From Pomacea canaliculata (Eukaryota; Mollusca; Gastropoda; Architaenioglossa; Ampullariidae): DNA of 64,000 bases. This document shows positions 38,492-50,741 of the stretch, piece after piece (the stretch's first letter is position 1; the number at the start of each line of letters is the position of its first letter). A program made the translations under genes and the position numbers. The notes under the pieces were generated by a model. That model was not told where the DNA came from and ran no database searches. It was given only the letters and a program-made list of their open reading frames with translations. The stretch lies in NCBI RefSeq assembly GCF_003073045.1, contig NC_037595.1:10190345-10254344 (forward strand), given 5' to 3'.

Positions 38492-40828
38492 CTAAATGAA
38501 TTTGTAGCAGGCCACCATGGAGCATTGTGGCGATAACTTGTCCCAAGCCACGGCCAGCTCCGACCCGCACCAGGTGACCGCGGCAGGGCGGTCGTAGGCC
38601 TCGTCGGACACAGTGCTGTGGTCCAGCAGTCGCCTCCAGGCTCCTGTTCGTGCTGACCTCACAAGCAGGCAGCGGTTACCCCAACTGGCGACGTACACAT
38701 TGCCGTGTTCGTCCTCTGTCACCTGATAAGGCTGCTGCAGGTCCGGATCTGTCAAGACTTCCAGCAGTCCGCCAGTGGCCAAGTCCACGCGGTAGACGGT
38801 GTGCAGGAAGTAGTTGGACAGCAAAATGTGTCCTGCCCGGGTAGCGTGCACGTGGTGGAAGCCGTTGGAATCTTCGTTTGAGCTCAGCCCACTTAGCGCC
38901 ACCGTTCGCAGCAGCGTCCCGTCGCGGGTCAGCACGTCAACGGTGTATACGTCATCGCGGCAGGTCACGACCAGGTTGTCTTCTGCCAGTCCACTGATCC
39001 CCCAATACTGCCGCTCGGTCGCCACGCTTGAGAACGTTTTCTGGTCAATGTCGACGAAGAGGATCCCCTTCCCTTCGGTCGTAACAGCCACTTGGCCGTC
39101 CGACAGAGCGCACAGCCGAAGGGACCTTCTGCTCAGCTTGATGGTGACGATGTCGGAAGGTCTCGACAGAGACAGAACCTTCAGGCTTTCGTTGATGCGG
39201 TCCGCCATGACCAGACGCCCGTCCTGAGTGGCAACCATGGAGCTTATTTCACATGATGGTTTGTTCAAGTCCAATGGCGCGGAGGGGATGATCTTGAACG
39301 GGCTGTGGGACGCAGGTGGTGAGTCACGATTGGTCTGAGTTTCTATAAATAGAATAAAGAATAAATCATGCAAGTGGCTAACATCACTGATCTTTGTAAA
39401 TAGACTGTGACAATTTAAAAAAGAATATATTAGATAGACCCAGAAAACAAAGAGAGAAAGACCGGCGAAGGGGACCAACAAAAGATAAACTGATGCATGA
39501 AAATGAAATTTGTATTACAATGAATTATTATCACCAACAAAATCTAAGCTCACACAACTCTTTTCTCAAAAGATAAATTCCCAAAAGGTAAAGGAATTAA
39601 GCTCAATATTCTCTCAATCATACAGCTTCATGTTTGTGGAGAGCTGAGAATAACGACAAAAAGGAGGGTAGTGATTTATAACTAGCTAGAGCTTTGTGTG
39701 ATTCTCGCTCTTCTGCCCAGTGTAGCAAGCAGTGGGGTTGATGAGATAATTTGTGGAAAGATAACGCGTTCATTAAGATTTTGTATTCACGTTCAGCAAG
39801 GTACAGACCTTGGTCAAGGGAATCCAGCAGACCACAAATGCCCTTGTGTAGGTTTTGCATCAGCTCTAGACGCTTCTCCAGCTGCTTCTTCTTAGCGTTG
39901 GCTACGAGTTGCAGCTCGCGACAATCCGTCTTGACGCGCGTCAGACGCGGGCCGAGTACACTGTTGTTGGCCATGGAGATACAGCCAGGATCATCTAACC
40001 GGCTGGCGTACGTGTCCAGCACCTGCTGCTGAAGTCGCAAACTTTCCAGAAGGTTCTGTGTGTGTTGGTCCTGAGATCCTTGCCCATCCGTGACTCGCAA
40101 CACCTCGTCGAGTAGTACGGTGTAAGTATCTGCATAAGGGACTGGCGGTGACTCTCCACTTGGTGGTCCAGGAGACCAACATCTCCCAACGCTTCACGCT
40201 CAAGCTATGGTTTAGCCGCATGAAGTCCGCACGGCTACCTCGCTGCAATGCATCGGGACGGATGGCATGATGGTCCTCTTGGCCCAACAGAAGCTTATTC
40301 CAAAGTTTGAACCATTTTCAGAGTTATGGAGGCTGCTGCATTGCCCTTCATCCGACGTTGGCGATGCTGTTGTTGTCGCTCCTTCTCGTTTGAGTGAAGC
40401 GCAGCCCAGCATCTTCAATTGATGGTTTTTTAACTCCTCCTGCTCGTTGTGGTGCTCATGGCAGCTCTGGCAGAAATATTTCCGGCAGTCCACACAGACG
40501 GCGCTGGCGGTGTCAGCCGAGCAAACATTACACGAAATCCGAACATTTTTGACGAGATCGTCCAAGACGACGTCCATTGGGAACCCTGCCAGAAGAGCTC
40601 GGGGTCATCGGGAGGCTCAATCTCAAGATCTTCGATGTCCTGGCGGGGGGAAACAGGAAGACAGCAGAATGGACAGTGAGTATCGAGCCTTGTCTGCTGA
40701 AGTCTCTCTCGAAGGCATCTCTTGCAGAGGTGGTGGCCGCAAGGCAAGATAGTTGGCTCCAGACAAAGCAGACCACACAGTGGGCAATCAGTGATCTTTC
40801 CCTGCCTGTCTGCTGCTGATTCTGCCAT
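38492..40828 (-). CDS. TRIM-type RING/B-box/coiled-coil protein with propeller-like C-terminus, frame-broken
   Basis: A likely E3 ubiquitin ligase. The start at 40828 opens a C3HC4 RING with Cys15, Cys18, Cys30, His32, Cys35, Cys38, Cys52 and Cys55. After a frame break near 40590 comes a B-box (CNVC...CVDCRKYFCQSCHEHH). Three more breaks, near 40300, 40190 and 40115, precede a coiled-coil segment (about 40110-39810, rich in Gln, Lys and Leu). An intron (39808-39343; donor GTCTGT, acceptor TATAG) joins, in phase, an intact 283-codon exon ending at 38492. That exon has repeated DGRLVMAD, DGQVAVTT, HGNVYVASWGNR-like strands typical of NHL or six-bladed propeller domains in TRIM2/3/56-like proteins. 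No in-frame stop lies inside the matching segments, so single-base sequence errors are more likely than a pseudogene, but both remain possible. The substrate is unknown. Related genes are greatly expanded in molluscs. Confidence 0.82.
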
Positions 40829-41678
40829 CGTTAACCTGCTGAATCACAATGACAAAAACAATGATAATGACAACAACGACGACCGCAACGACAATTTCAA
40901 TGACACAATGACACTGACAATAAAGATACAGAAGACTCACATCTTTAGTCTCATGTTTTAGATGTTGTGCAGCTTTAATGTGTGGACAAATGACAAAGGT
41001 TTCTTTTTATAAAAGTACTTTTGGTATGGTTGGAAATATGCACAATATCGCTACTGAAAAAGCTTAAGCTTAACACCTCACTATGTTTATATATTTCCTT
41101 TTTACGTGACTAAAGATGTTTTGTTAAGAAAAAGTGGCGATGGTCTAACTATTTTCACACCAGGTAAAAAATATCAGATTATTTTCAGACCTGGTGAAAA
41201 CACCAGATTTATTTTCAGAGCAAGGAAGAGCATTGGGTCTAAATATTACATTAAGAGAAATTTCAAGAAATTATGATTTCAAACCAGGTACAAAAAGAGG
41301 TACGTGGTTGAAAAATAGCTTTTGAATAACATCACACATACTACAGAATAACATTCTCTAACAACGGATTTTTGGTGTTCACTATAGTATAAGTTTTCAT
41401 GTGCTACATCCTCCTATATTAACGCTATATTAATTATGAAAATAATACACTTCACAACACTGCACAATACAACCTGATATCCAACTCAAAGATATAATAT
41501 ATATGTAAAAAAAGTAGGCTGAATGAATATATTTATGAACTAGGCTGCCTCCCACTACCTACCTTTGTTTACTTTTTTAATGTTCTATTCAACCTACCCC
41601 AAAGGTATCTGTTTGTTTGTTTGTTTGCTCCACAAAAGATTGTAATGATTGCCCTTTTAGCCAAAAACCTAAAAATAG

Positions 41679-41696
41679 CAATACCACGTGGTATTG
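41679..41696. promoter_or_regulatory. 18-bp perfect palindrome centred on an E-box
   Basis: CAATACCACGTGGTATTG is its own reverse complement. The core CACGTG is the canonical binding site for bHLH dimers such as MYC/MAX, USF, MITF/TFE or CLOCK/BMAL. It lies about 850 bases upstream of the TRIM start codon. The symmetry is seen in the sequence; its use as an element is inferred from position. Confidence 0.5.
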
Positions 41697-42745
41697 ATCC
41701 GCAGCTATTAAACATCCGGAATGTTCGCTTTCAACATGGCGTCACACAGGAAATCTGATTTCAACAAGATAAACACTTCGTGTTCATGATGTAAGCGGCT
41801 TCATTGACTTCGGCGAAAAACATTCACACAGCAGACCTTTTGTTGTGTGTGTGTACATGATACGGATCACAGAATTCTACGAATGTTTACTTCCTGTTTT
41901 CCTCAGTCGCGTTCACACACCCACTTAACCAAAAGATCGAGCAATACTTTGCATTAACGCATATGTCGAAACTGGAATGTTGGTGTTTTCACACATATAC
42001 GCACACATACGCACGCACTGACACAACTATAAATAGAAACACACACATACACACATATAAACACATTTCTGTATTCACATAAACATAGGTGTGTGTGCAA
42101 TTGTGTCATCTATATATGTATATATTAAAGCGTGTATATATATATATCTATGAATATGTAATAATATATATAAATACACATTTCTAGATATAGATATGAC
42201 ACATAATAAAGAACATAAAACGTGAGAATATTTATTCCTACCAGCTTTCTGTGACACTGTTGCTCACCTTCAGAGCTGACCTTTTTCGCTGTAAAATTTC
42301 TGTTATTTGCTGCAGGTAGAACGGGGCTCAGTCGTATCGCTGGTCGACTTCACTCAGGGAGAGACCGGTCTCAAAGGTCTTACAACTTCCTCACAACAAA
42401 ACTGTCCGTGCAAATTCCAACACATTCACTTTCAAAACGATGGAACCTGTTCTATTACCTCCCCAGAAATACTCCAGCGATTAACGTATGTGAGAATGTA
42501 TAAATATTTATAGGTAACCACTGAAGTTTTGGTTTCCGTTTCCCAGAAATCTCATGAGTGGATTTTACAAGCAGCCTACGTAACTCTTGACTGTATTTAC
42601 TCACCACAGGCTTCACACTAGCTATCTTGAGCAACGGGTATTTTCCCCCAACTGATAAAGTTTCAATAACTGACTAGATTGGAAAACCCGATTTTATCGT
42701 TTGACGTGTTGCCTTTAAATATACTGATCGGTTAATGATAGTGTA

Positions 42746-42796
42746 GCTGCTGCTGCTGCTGCTGCTGCTGTTGTTGTTGTTGTTGTTGTTGTTGCT
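42746..42796. repeat. Compound (CTG)n(TTG)n microsatellite
   Basis: About eight GCT/CTG units run directly into about eight TTG units. The Ala and Thr runs in the minus-strand frame come from this repeat only. Confidence 0.95.
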
Positions 42797-43565
42797 AGGT
42801 TAGATTGGAGTGGCTCACTAGAGCGTAATACAATGACTAAGAAAATGCAAGGCTGCTTACAATGCCAACTAACAAAGGAAATTCTGACCAGCTTGTGGAT
42901 ATTAATCATGCAAGACACAAGCACACACACACAGGAAGACTGAGATAACATTGAGAAGGAAGCCTAACCTTTTGTACTGTTTGATAAAATTGAAGCACAT
43001 TAAATGTTAATACCTGAAATAAGAATAAAACGAGAAGATTTAAAACTCATGTTTTTCGCTCTCTGCCATCAAAGCAGCGATTTTCATGACATCACGATTT
43101 TTCTTCTTCTTCTTCTCTTTTTTTAGCCGCAAAGCCTCACTCCCACTCACCCCTTATTTCAGAGGCTGAGTCGTTCTCGTCCTTGGACTGATGACAGACT
43201 ATAATGGAATTTCCTGACAGCTCAAACATGTGCAATGTAGAAGTTTAATTTATAAACATTTTCCGGTTTTTTGTTTTTAACTACAACAAGCTCTGATGTG
43301 TAATTATGAAGCAGGAGTATCTCTGAAATAACCGGTATTCTACAAAGTCCCAGGAATATTCTGACATTTTCATGCTGCTCTCAGTTCTTGTTCTTGTTAT
43401 TTGGTTCATCTTTGCGTTTTCTGTATTTGATTTTATTCTTCGTTAGTATTGTTGTTCATTCTGCTATAGTTTATTTGTTATTTGTTTGTTTTCTTGTCTC
43501 TCATCTGCTGTCCATGTTTCGTTCTTGTTCTCAAGCGCTTATCAGGACGAAGAAGGTTATCGGGT

Positions 43566-43656
43566 TTATAAACAGTGTATAAACCTGGATAGACCTTTGC
43601 ATGTATCAACAGATCAAATAAAATAATTTATCTGTCAAAAAAAAAAAAAAAAAGGT
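43566..43656 (+). mobile_element. Short retroposed 3'-end fragment with poly-A tail and target-site duplication
   Basis: A roughly 70-base body contains AATAAA (about 43619), followed about 13 bases later by a pure run of 17 A (43637-43653). The 10-base sequence GTTATCGGGT occurs immediately before the body (43556-43565) and just after the tail (43657-43666). Polyadenylation signal, poly-A tail and flanking duplication together are the signature of LINE-mediated reverse transcription of a polyadenylated RNA. The source transcript is not recognised: it may be the 3' end of an mRNA or of a truncated LINE. Confidence 0.75.
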
Positions 43657-44421
43657 GTTATCGGGTCGTGTGCTGCATTTACTAACTTAAATATTTTAAC
43701 CACCAAACCTATTTCAAAATACCATGACTTGCTGTATTGCTGGGAACATTCTGTCTTTATCTTCTTTATGATATCAATATGACAAACTTTGATGTAGGTC
43801 TCGAACAACAGCCCGATATCTCATTAGCAACTTGAAGCAGAAGATTAATATTCTGTTGATTTCGCACCTGTACCTTTAATTAATTAGATGCAAGTTTATA
43901 AGCGACTATAAAAGTAACATTGACTATGTGGAAAGTATATATATCCAGCTTGTTCATAGAAGAGGTTTCTCTTCTACCTTAATATACTTGAATAACCATC
44001 CACACAAACACAATTATTCATCGTTGTTCAAACACCTTTCAAGTAAACAGTTCTACTACAACTATACATATTTGTACAAATGTGTAACAGTTGACAAAGC
44101 TTTTAATAACATGTAATATACTTACATCCCTTCTCATCATGAGTGCAGTATTTGTATGGGTGTGTGGGATGTGACTTTATTTTGTTTAGCTTATTGCTTA
44201 TGAGAGCTTCCAATAAAAGAATCTTTTTTTAAACAAATGTAGACAATAACGACGTTTTGTATTGTATATAGGATCACATTATTTTATATATATATATAAG
44301 GATGCACACACATTAAACACATCAGAGTGTTTGCATATCGCACTTAGTACAAAGATTTCTTAACATTGTGGATCACATAGACTGAGCTCAGTCAATAGAG
44401 AAAGGAGTGATAAATAGCGAT

Positions 44422-46616
44422 TCACTCGTGATCTTGGGAAATCAGAGTCTGAACATCCTCAAGCCTTTCTTTAAGCAGTTCCCCTTTCAAAAATGGCTTC
44501 AACAGGCTCTCCGGAAAGGGAAGAGGTGTGAAGCCGCTTTTTCGTGGCCCCCTTGGGAGAGTCAAATCTCGCCCCCCTGTGGAACTTTGAGTTCCGCTCG
44601 GCTGCTGCCCCCTGGTGGCCGTTCTGTGGAAGCTGGCCGTGCCGATGAGACCAGTGTGCAGTGGTGTGTGACTGCCGACCAGTGCTGCGGCCAGCGAAGT
44701 GGTGCTCTGGACATCCAGGGCTATCTGGCACTCGTAATCTTTTCGAGAAGTGCAAGGGCGGCATTGTCTTGCTTGCGCCATCATCCCTGGAGGAAGAGCC
44801 ATCTGCTCCACTGATGCGGGTGCTTCGTGGCTTGTTGAGACCGTTGAGAACGTAACAGTTTTTTTGACTGGCACCCTGGTCTCGGTTAGTCGAGGGAAAA
44901 TGTGTTGAACAGATGCATCACGGGTGGTGACGTCTGCTGAAGGGCTAACCCAGACTGTCATCGGCGAGGGATCCTCTCGCTTCCTCAATCGGTATTCATC
45001 GAAGTCTGCAAAGGTTTCTTCCCTTTGCTGCTTGGCTTCTCTATCCAGAAACTCCTCCAATAAACCATTAGGAGAATGCAAGCCTTGCGACCTTTCGCCT
45101 TCTGACTCACCGTGGCAGGAACTCGAAGGAGGACCAAGACAGCAGGCTGTGAGCTTTTCGTCGTCGCTAATGTGTTTGTGGTCCGGCCTCTTAATCGAGG
45201 ACAAGTGAACATTCGTTAAGTCGCTGATAGTTTCAATTCCTTTGACATTTTTGTCATCCTTCATGCTTTGTGCGTCATCCACATCGCAACAGCTCGCTTC
45301 CGCTGAGTCACGTGACCATACGGTAACATCAGGAAGCCGGACTACTGTCGCGCCAGAGTCATGGCAGCGCCCCCTGTGGTGTGGTAGGAGACAACCGCTG
45401 CTGCTGTCGCAGGCTCCTGACACGATTTGCAATTTGTCCGCGACAGCCACCAATCTTTGAAAGGTCGGAGAGTGGCTTCGCGGGTGAAACCCGTACTTGG
45501 ACGGAGTCAAGGTCTTCGCACTACAGCCTGCGTCTCATCATTGGCCGCCATCTTGAGGTGACGATGTTGATGAGAAGAGAGGTGGGACTGAAAAGCATGT
45601 GTGACGTCAGAACTTCCTATTTGAGGAAAATCGAACGAGGGCTTACGTGGCGCCTCTGACGTCCCGATGTGCGATTTCGCTGTCCGAGGAGAGGCTGGAA
45701 TCGAACATCGTTTCTGCATCAAGGAGGTCTTCGTGGGGGCGCTAGAGTTCCGAGTGCCGCTGACACTCCTTTCATCTCCTCTCCACCTGGTGTTAGTGGT
45801 GGTGGTGCTGAACGCTGTCTTGTTGTCGACGTCACCGATGGACTGGTGAGCCCTTCTGGAGAAAATGTTGACTTTCACCGCTGACCTGCTGTGAAAGGTC
45901 GAGTCCCGGCGGTTGACATGCTCTGCTGACCTTGTCACCAGCATCCTAGTTCCAGTCCAACCGACGGGCATGCAACAGAGATCAAAACTAGTTTTTATAC
46001 TTTTAAGCAAGACGAAGAAGAAGAGGACAACGATGACGATGATGAAATATTAATTGGAATGTTGGGGGAGCACATAAATCTGCCTTACATGACACCATGC
46101 ATTTTGTAAGATGTAAATAATTGTCATAACTTTAGGATTTCTACGAAATAAATGAATGGTGTCTTCTTTCACTCGTCCACACTTCGCCAGGTACGTTTGC
46201 GGTTGTTGTTTTTTTTTTTTTTGTTTTTTTTTTTTTACCTCTCCTTTTGTCGACGCAATCTGAAGTACAGCTCCGTGTCCTGACGGGTGGGCCCCAAGAT
46301 CGGGAACCGGTGGAGCCGGTTCGAGTCCAGTATGAAGGCGAATTCTTTGCCTTTTAGCACTCTCGCCGTCTGTGTGTCTGTCTTCTCCCTCGTGCCTGGC
46401 ATGGCTGTGACGTCACTGGTCACTCTAGCCGGCAAGTTGTGGTCATCGCAAGTCAGAAATTCCTCTCCGATCGGGAGCGACACCTGTTCGCCGGGTTTCC
46501 AAGGAAAGCTGTTGCGAGAAGCTGTCGTTGGCATCTTCATCGAGCACTTAACCACAACGAAGGGGGAAGAACCTATAATTTGACCTTTAACCTGAATGTA
46601 TAGTGAGTCCTTCTTG
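44422..46616 (-). CDS. Unrecognised low-complexity protein gene, 5' incomplete, one frame break
   Basis: I do not recognise this product. On the minus strand an exon (about 46616-46239, acceptor CTCAG) ends AG at a GTAAAA donor. It joins in phase to an exon starting at 45945 after an AACTAG acceptor. That frame continues to about 45535, then shifts by one base around 45510-45535 into a long open frame ending at 44422. The first exon reads like folded sequence (VKGQIIGSSPFVVVKCSMKM; KGKEFAFILDSN). The remainder is rich in Ser, Thr, Arg and Pro and probably disordered. A charged segment (LLEEFLDREAKQQREETFAD) could be helical, and the C-terminal LKPFLKGELLKERLEDVQTL looks amphipathic. The frame break lies where two open frames overlap by about 30 bases, so it is probably a one-base indel. 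Upstream exons are not identified. Confidence 0.6.
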
Positions 46617-47981
46617 CTGAGATGTTGTGGATGACAACCAAAATGTGAAACTAGATACACAACTTGTTATGCAGAATAGATCATTTAGTATATCGAGCAT
46701 TTGTGTAATCATCTTTGAGTCACAATGATTGCAGGCTCCCTGATGTCTTCGTCAGGAAAAATGTTTTGTGTGTATGTGGGTTAGAAAGCTATCTTCGTCA
46801 TCTGAAACACAAAAAATAAAATCTTTATTCCTCTAAAAATCGTGTCGGAAATAAAGAAATGATCAACGATCTCTCCTTAACTACTTCGTCAGATGAAGTA
46901 CTGTCGTGGCTGATTCCACATTTTTGTCAGAAGGTATAATATAAGAATATAAATACGTTTATAAGAATATAAATACGAAAAGAAGATAAGAAAATAAATA
47001 TGTATTTTTTAGGAATATTGACGGGAATATTTGTTGAATAACTATGTACGTTACCATGTACGTTACTGTCACAAGTTTTCACTGCTTGTATATCTCTCAA
47101 CGAAAATATATGATAAATAAACGGCTCAAGATTGTTTGTTGACGGAAGCCGAACAAGAAAATTGTCTGAGGTATGGCTTGTTTATTTACTCCCCCCTTCC
47201 CCATCCTCTTCCATCTTACTCTCTATTTTTTTTTTTTCGTGGTTCGTAGAAGGAAAAAAAAAACAAATTAAAATTGGATTGAGAGTAAAAACCGAAAGGA
47301 AAGATTTATGGCCGACCGTCATCCATCAATGCCAGGCGAGAGGTAATTAAGCGAGAAGAAGCAAAGAAATTCATCAGTTGACAGCGTGTACCTGGTGTAG
47401 CGCAACAACAACAACAAAAGCGCAGCTGCAGACGTGGTCGTTAGTTGGGAGGGGAAGGGATGGGAGGGGAATGAGGGGCGATAACGTGCTTCTGATGTGT
47501 TTGTGCGTTCTGCTGAGCGTTGCTTGACGATGGCACCTTAATGCCTTCTATTATCAACAGGGCTTACTGCCAAAGCCATTGCTTTTCTGAAAATATCTGA
47601 GCGTTTGTCACCAATAACAAGCCTCCGGAAAGCAAACAGATCATGATATCGATGCAGAACAGAAAACAACAGGTGAAAATACATTAGTCCGTGATATTTT
47701 CAACAGGACAAATCTATCTAAACTATTCGGGAAGTAGAACATCTAATCAGCATGGCACGAAGAGTTTTATCGCTGTTGTTTTCAGGATGTGAGACGGTTA
47801 TGTTCAGTGTTGTTTCTGTCTGAATTTGGTAACAACACATTCAGTAGTCGACTAAGTGTTCCGATTGTATAACCGTACATCTATATATCTTTGAACATGC
47901 CGACTTTCTGTCTGTATATTACTCATAGACAATTGATCTCAGTCTACTAACATACTCACCATGCCTCCAGGTGCTGGAGCT

Positions 47982-48214
47982 AGTTTCATGTGAAGTCTTA
48001 AATCAGACTTGACTTAAGACTTCACAAAGTTTATCGGATTATTTTCCGAAAATATTCACTGTGTGGTTTTAATAGTCGACTTTCCAGGTGACTTTTGATT
48101 GATTTTCAAGACCTCATGTGCAAATACTCGAAGGAAGATTTTTGTTAACACACAAACTTGAGCTTAACAAGTTCGAGTTAATACCTCGCGTGAGTTAAGA
48201 CCTCTCATGAAACT
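47982..48214. mobile_element. Inverted-repeat element, possible MITE
   Basis: The outer 20-base arms, AGTTTCATGTGAAGTCTTAA at 47982-48001 and its imperfect inverse at 48195-48214, match at 18 of 20 positions. Inside the left arm a second, perfect 13-bp hairpin is formed by TGTGAAGTCTTAA (47989-48001) and its inverse (48014-48026) around a 12-base loop. Nested inverted repeats of this kind are typical of small non-autonomous DNA transposons. I could not define a target-site duplication, so the true ends are uncertain. Confidence 0.55.
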
Positions 48215-49560
48215 GACCCCATGTTCATATATCTCCTGTGTTTTTAAGAACACGAGCATCATATGGCTGCCTGCACACCTTCATCTTTTCCCTTGTTACC
48301 CTGAAGTGAGTTGCTTTTGTGGACGGCATCAAGGTACGTTTCCACGTCGTCGCACCAGCCTCATGCGCAAATGTTTTATAACTTATATATTATTATACTT
48401 ATAACTTATGTTTTATGACATGACATTTGAACTTGGGCTCAATTACTCAGTATCAGAAAGTATATTATTCTAATAATAATAATAATAATAATTTTGTTGT
48501 TGCTGTTGTTACTATTATTGTTGTTGTTGCTATCTTTTAAAAAAAACACTAAATAACCATACAGTCTCTAACTTCCTTTGTCATGAGCTCGAACAATTGA
48601 TGACGCTTCTAACTTCACTTTCTTTAAATATAAACCTTAGGGTACTAGTAATTGGCGTTGATTGATGCTAAAATATAAGTATTTCGTAGGTATTAACTTA
48701 TTTCTTCCAAGAAAGGTCGTCTGGAGTTTATGTGAAGGGAAGTTTAATAACAAAGAAAGAAAAACTTACCTTGGTGTCCATGAGGCACCTGTAGACAAAA
48801 CCTTTTCCCCAAATAAGATCCTTCGATGGATTCCGATGTTGCTTTGATTCACATTTTCTTATTTCTTGTACACGATGATTGAATGTCTACTTTAGTATAT
48901 TTTGGCTTCCTATAAGAAAGAAAATGTCTATATCGTGACCATTGTCTTGAGTTTTATGAAGTCTCGTTCTTCAGACACGTCTCCCCTCACTTAAGGTTCA
49001 CCCCGTTGCCTTTTAATTGATCCCTGAATGAATGATCGTCGTCTCTTGCCTTTCTCGATCACTACTGCATGGCGGTTGGGGCGATCAAGGGAGGGGAGAG
49101 AGAAGCGTTCGATATTCATGCAGTGGTCTTTACAGGCGCTACATGTACTCTGACCCTGGTGCGACCTTTCGCAAAAAGGTAAGGTAGATACATTTTCACG
49201 TGCAGTCTCGCGAAACGCCGGGTGACGCCGGTTGACAATAGGCACGCGTGCACACCCTGATGTCGTCTATCAGAGCGCGATATCTCTCGAGGACCACCTG
49301 AAGTAAATAGGCGGAGAATCCTGTAGAGTTAAACAGGGTTGGTGACAGACATGCACGAGTACAGGGCTGACAACGCGCTATACGCTGACCGGGAGACGTG
49401 CAAACTCAGAGATCGAGGGCTTCAATTGTGCTTGCCAAGGATCAGTGGTGCTCTTAAAAGTGTGTGTGTGTGTGGGGGGGGGGTGCTTTGTTTGAGCGGA
49501 CTTTAACTGTAGGGTGAAAGGTCAAATGGGTGCAGGAGTGTATTGAATTCTACCTATCTA

Positions 49561-49696
49561 CAGTGGCGTAGGAACCGGAGGGAAGGTAGGCAAGGGGACA
49601 GTCACCCCTCTAAAAAGATACTGAGGAGGCAAGAATACGAAGGTCGTGCACAGTAAGAAGTTTGCCCGCCACCCCGAGCATCTCCCAACGCCACTG
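49561..49696. mobile_element. 136-bp hAT-like MITE
   Basis: The element begins CAGTGGCGTAGG and ends with the inverse of CAGTGGCGTTGG: nine perfect terminal bases and 11 of 12 overall. CAGTG termini are typical of hAT-superfamily elements. CTATCTA stands directly before the left end (49554-49560) and two bases after the right end (49699-49705), consistent with a decayed 7-8-bp duplication. It has no coding capacity and would depend on a transposase supplied elsewhere. Confidence 0.72.
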
Positions 49697-50741
49697 ATCT
49701 ATCTAATCGATTTTTAGAACATTATTTACTTTTTATAATGGTACATATGCATAAATTGCATTTTACTTTCTTTATACACTTCTGTTCTTGCTCGGACGAC
49801 ATTACTTTTCAAAGCAAAAGTATGCTATCGTAGCTAGATATGGCGTTATTTTGTAATTTCAAGAAATTTTCACCCACAGACAAATTAAACCATCTTTAAT
49901 AAATAGTATAAAAATAAGGTTAAACAAATCCTTGCAGTTCTAGAAGCTCTGACAGTAGTAGAGAGGCTGTACTCCATTATAATTTCAAGCTGATCACCCG
50001 GTGTATGACTCGTATAAAATAATGTAAGTATAAATGCAGACATTTCGTATACATGCACGCACGCACGCAGGCACAAAGGCAAAAGGGGGCAAGAGCAAGA
50101 AACGCGCACACGCAACCATGCCCGCACAAACTATACAACCAACACAAAACAAAGCAACTGAAGTCGGACCAAGGACGTCGGACTAACCTTTTGCGTGATT
50201 TAAACTGCGTATACTATAATCTGCTGTTTGATATTTGCTAAACCGTGACAAAAATCAATATGCTTATCGCATAATCTGTGACCCAATTTTTTCTATCTCG
50301 AGCATATGCCAAAACATTATTCAAAGCTGAATAATATACACGATCACTGCACATATAATCGACTGTGATCATTTTTCTTTTTTCTGTCGCACTCTCTGCT
50401 GTGCTTCCCTTCACAGCTACATCTATTCTTGTTACTATAGTTCCTTGATCTGATCTTAAGGCTTAAGACCTCACTAAATCAATCATCGAGAGTTACAAAC
50501 ACACACGCGCGCACGCAGCTCTCGCTTAATGCAAGAAAAGGTTGTGGTGAGCTATAGCTGGGTGAGCAAAACACGAGCTGAACATGGGCAACAAGGGACT
50601 GTACTCTTGGTGGTCACGAGAATAGCCTCCCTTGCTGTAGTCATCCGCCCATCAGCTGACAACAAATGTAAACTGCTGGTCCAGCCAGCAGGACAGTAAG
50701 GTTCGTAGAAGCGTGTCTACAGGCAGCAGTGCATTTACACC

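Larger units (their letters stand above)
40829..44421. other. Intergenic region between TRIM and an unrecognised gene
   Basis: This holds the presumed TRIM promoter region, including a palindromic E-box, an imperfect repeat around AGATTATTTTCAGACCTGGT (about 41155-41225), CA-rich and AT-rich tracts near 42000-42180, a CTG/TTG microsatellite and a short retroposed poly-A fragment. An AG acceptor just upstream of the TRIM start (near 40844) hints that a 5' untranslated exon may lie further upstream. No other coding sequence is convincing. Confidence 0.55.
46617..50741. other. Intergenic region with transposon remnants
   Basis: This separates the unrecognised minus-strand gene from the plus-strand GH3 gene, so both promoters probably lie here (divergent arrangement), along with any upstream exon of the minus-strand gene. 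Visible content: a doubled TATAAGAATATAAATACG near 46939-46976, an inverted-repeat element near 48.0-48.2 kb, an AAT microsatellite near 48471-48492, a hAT-like MITE at 49.56 kb and a short GT/G-rich run near 49460-49482. The 48991-49245 minus frame has no domain. Confidence 0.55.

Noticed and set aside
40430..40828. RING-only short protein ending at 40430
   Set aside because: After about 40590 the frame loses all similarity, while another frame carries a good B-box. The two belong to one TRIM gene with a frame break, so the RING-only end is an artefact.
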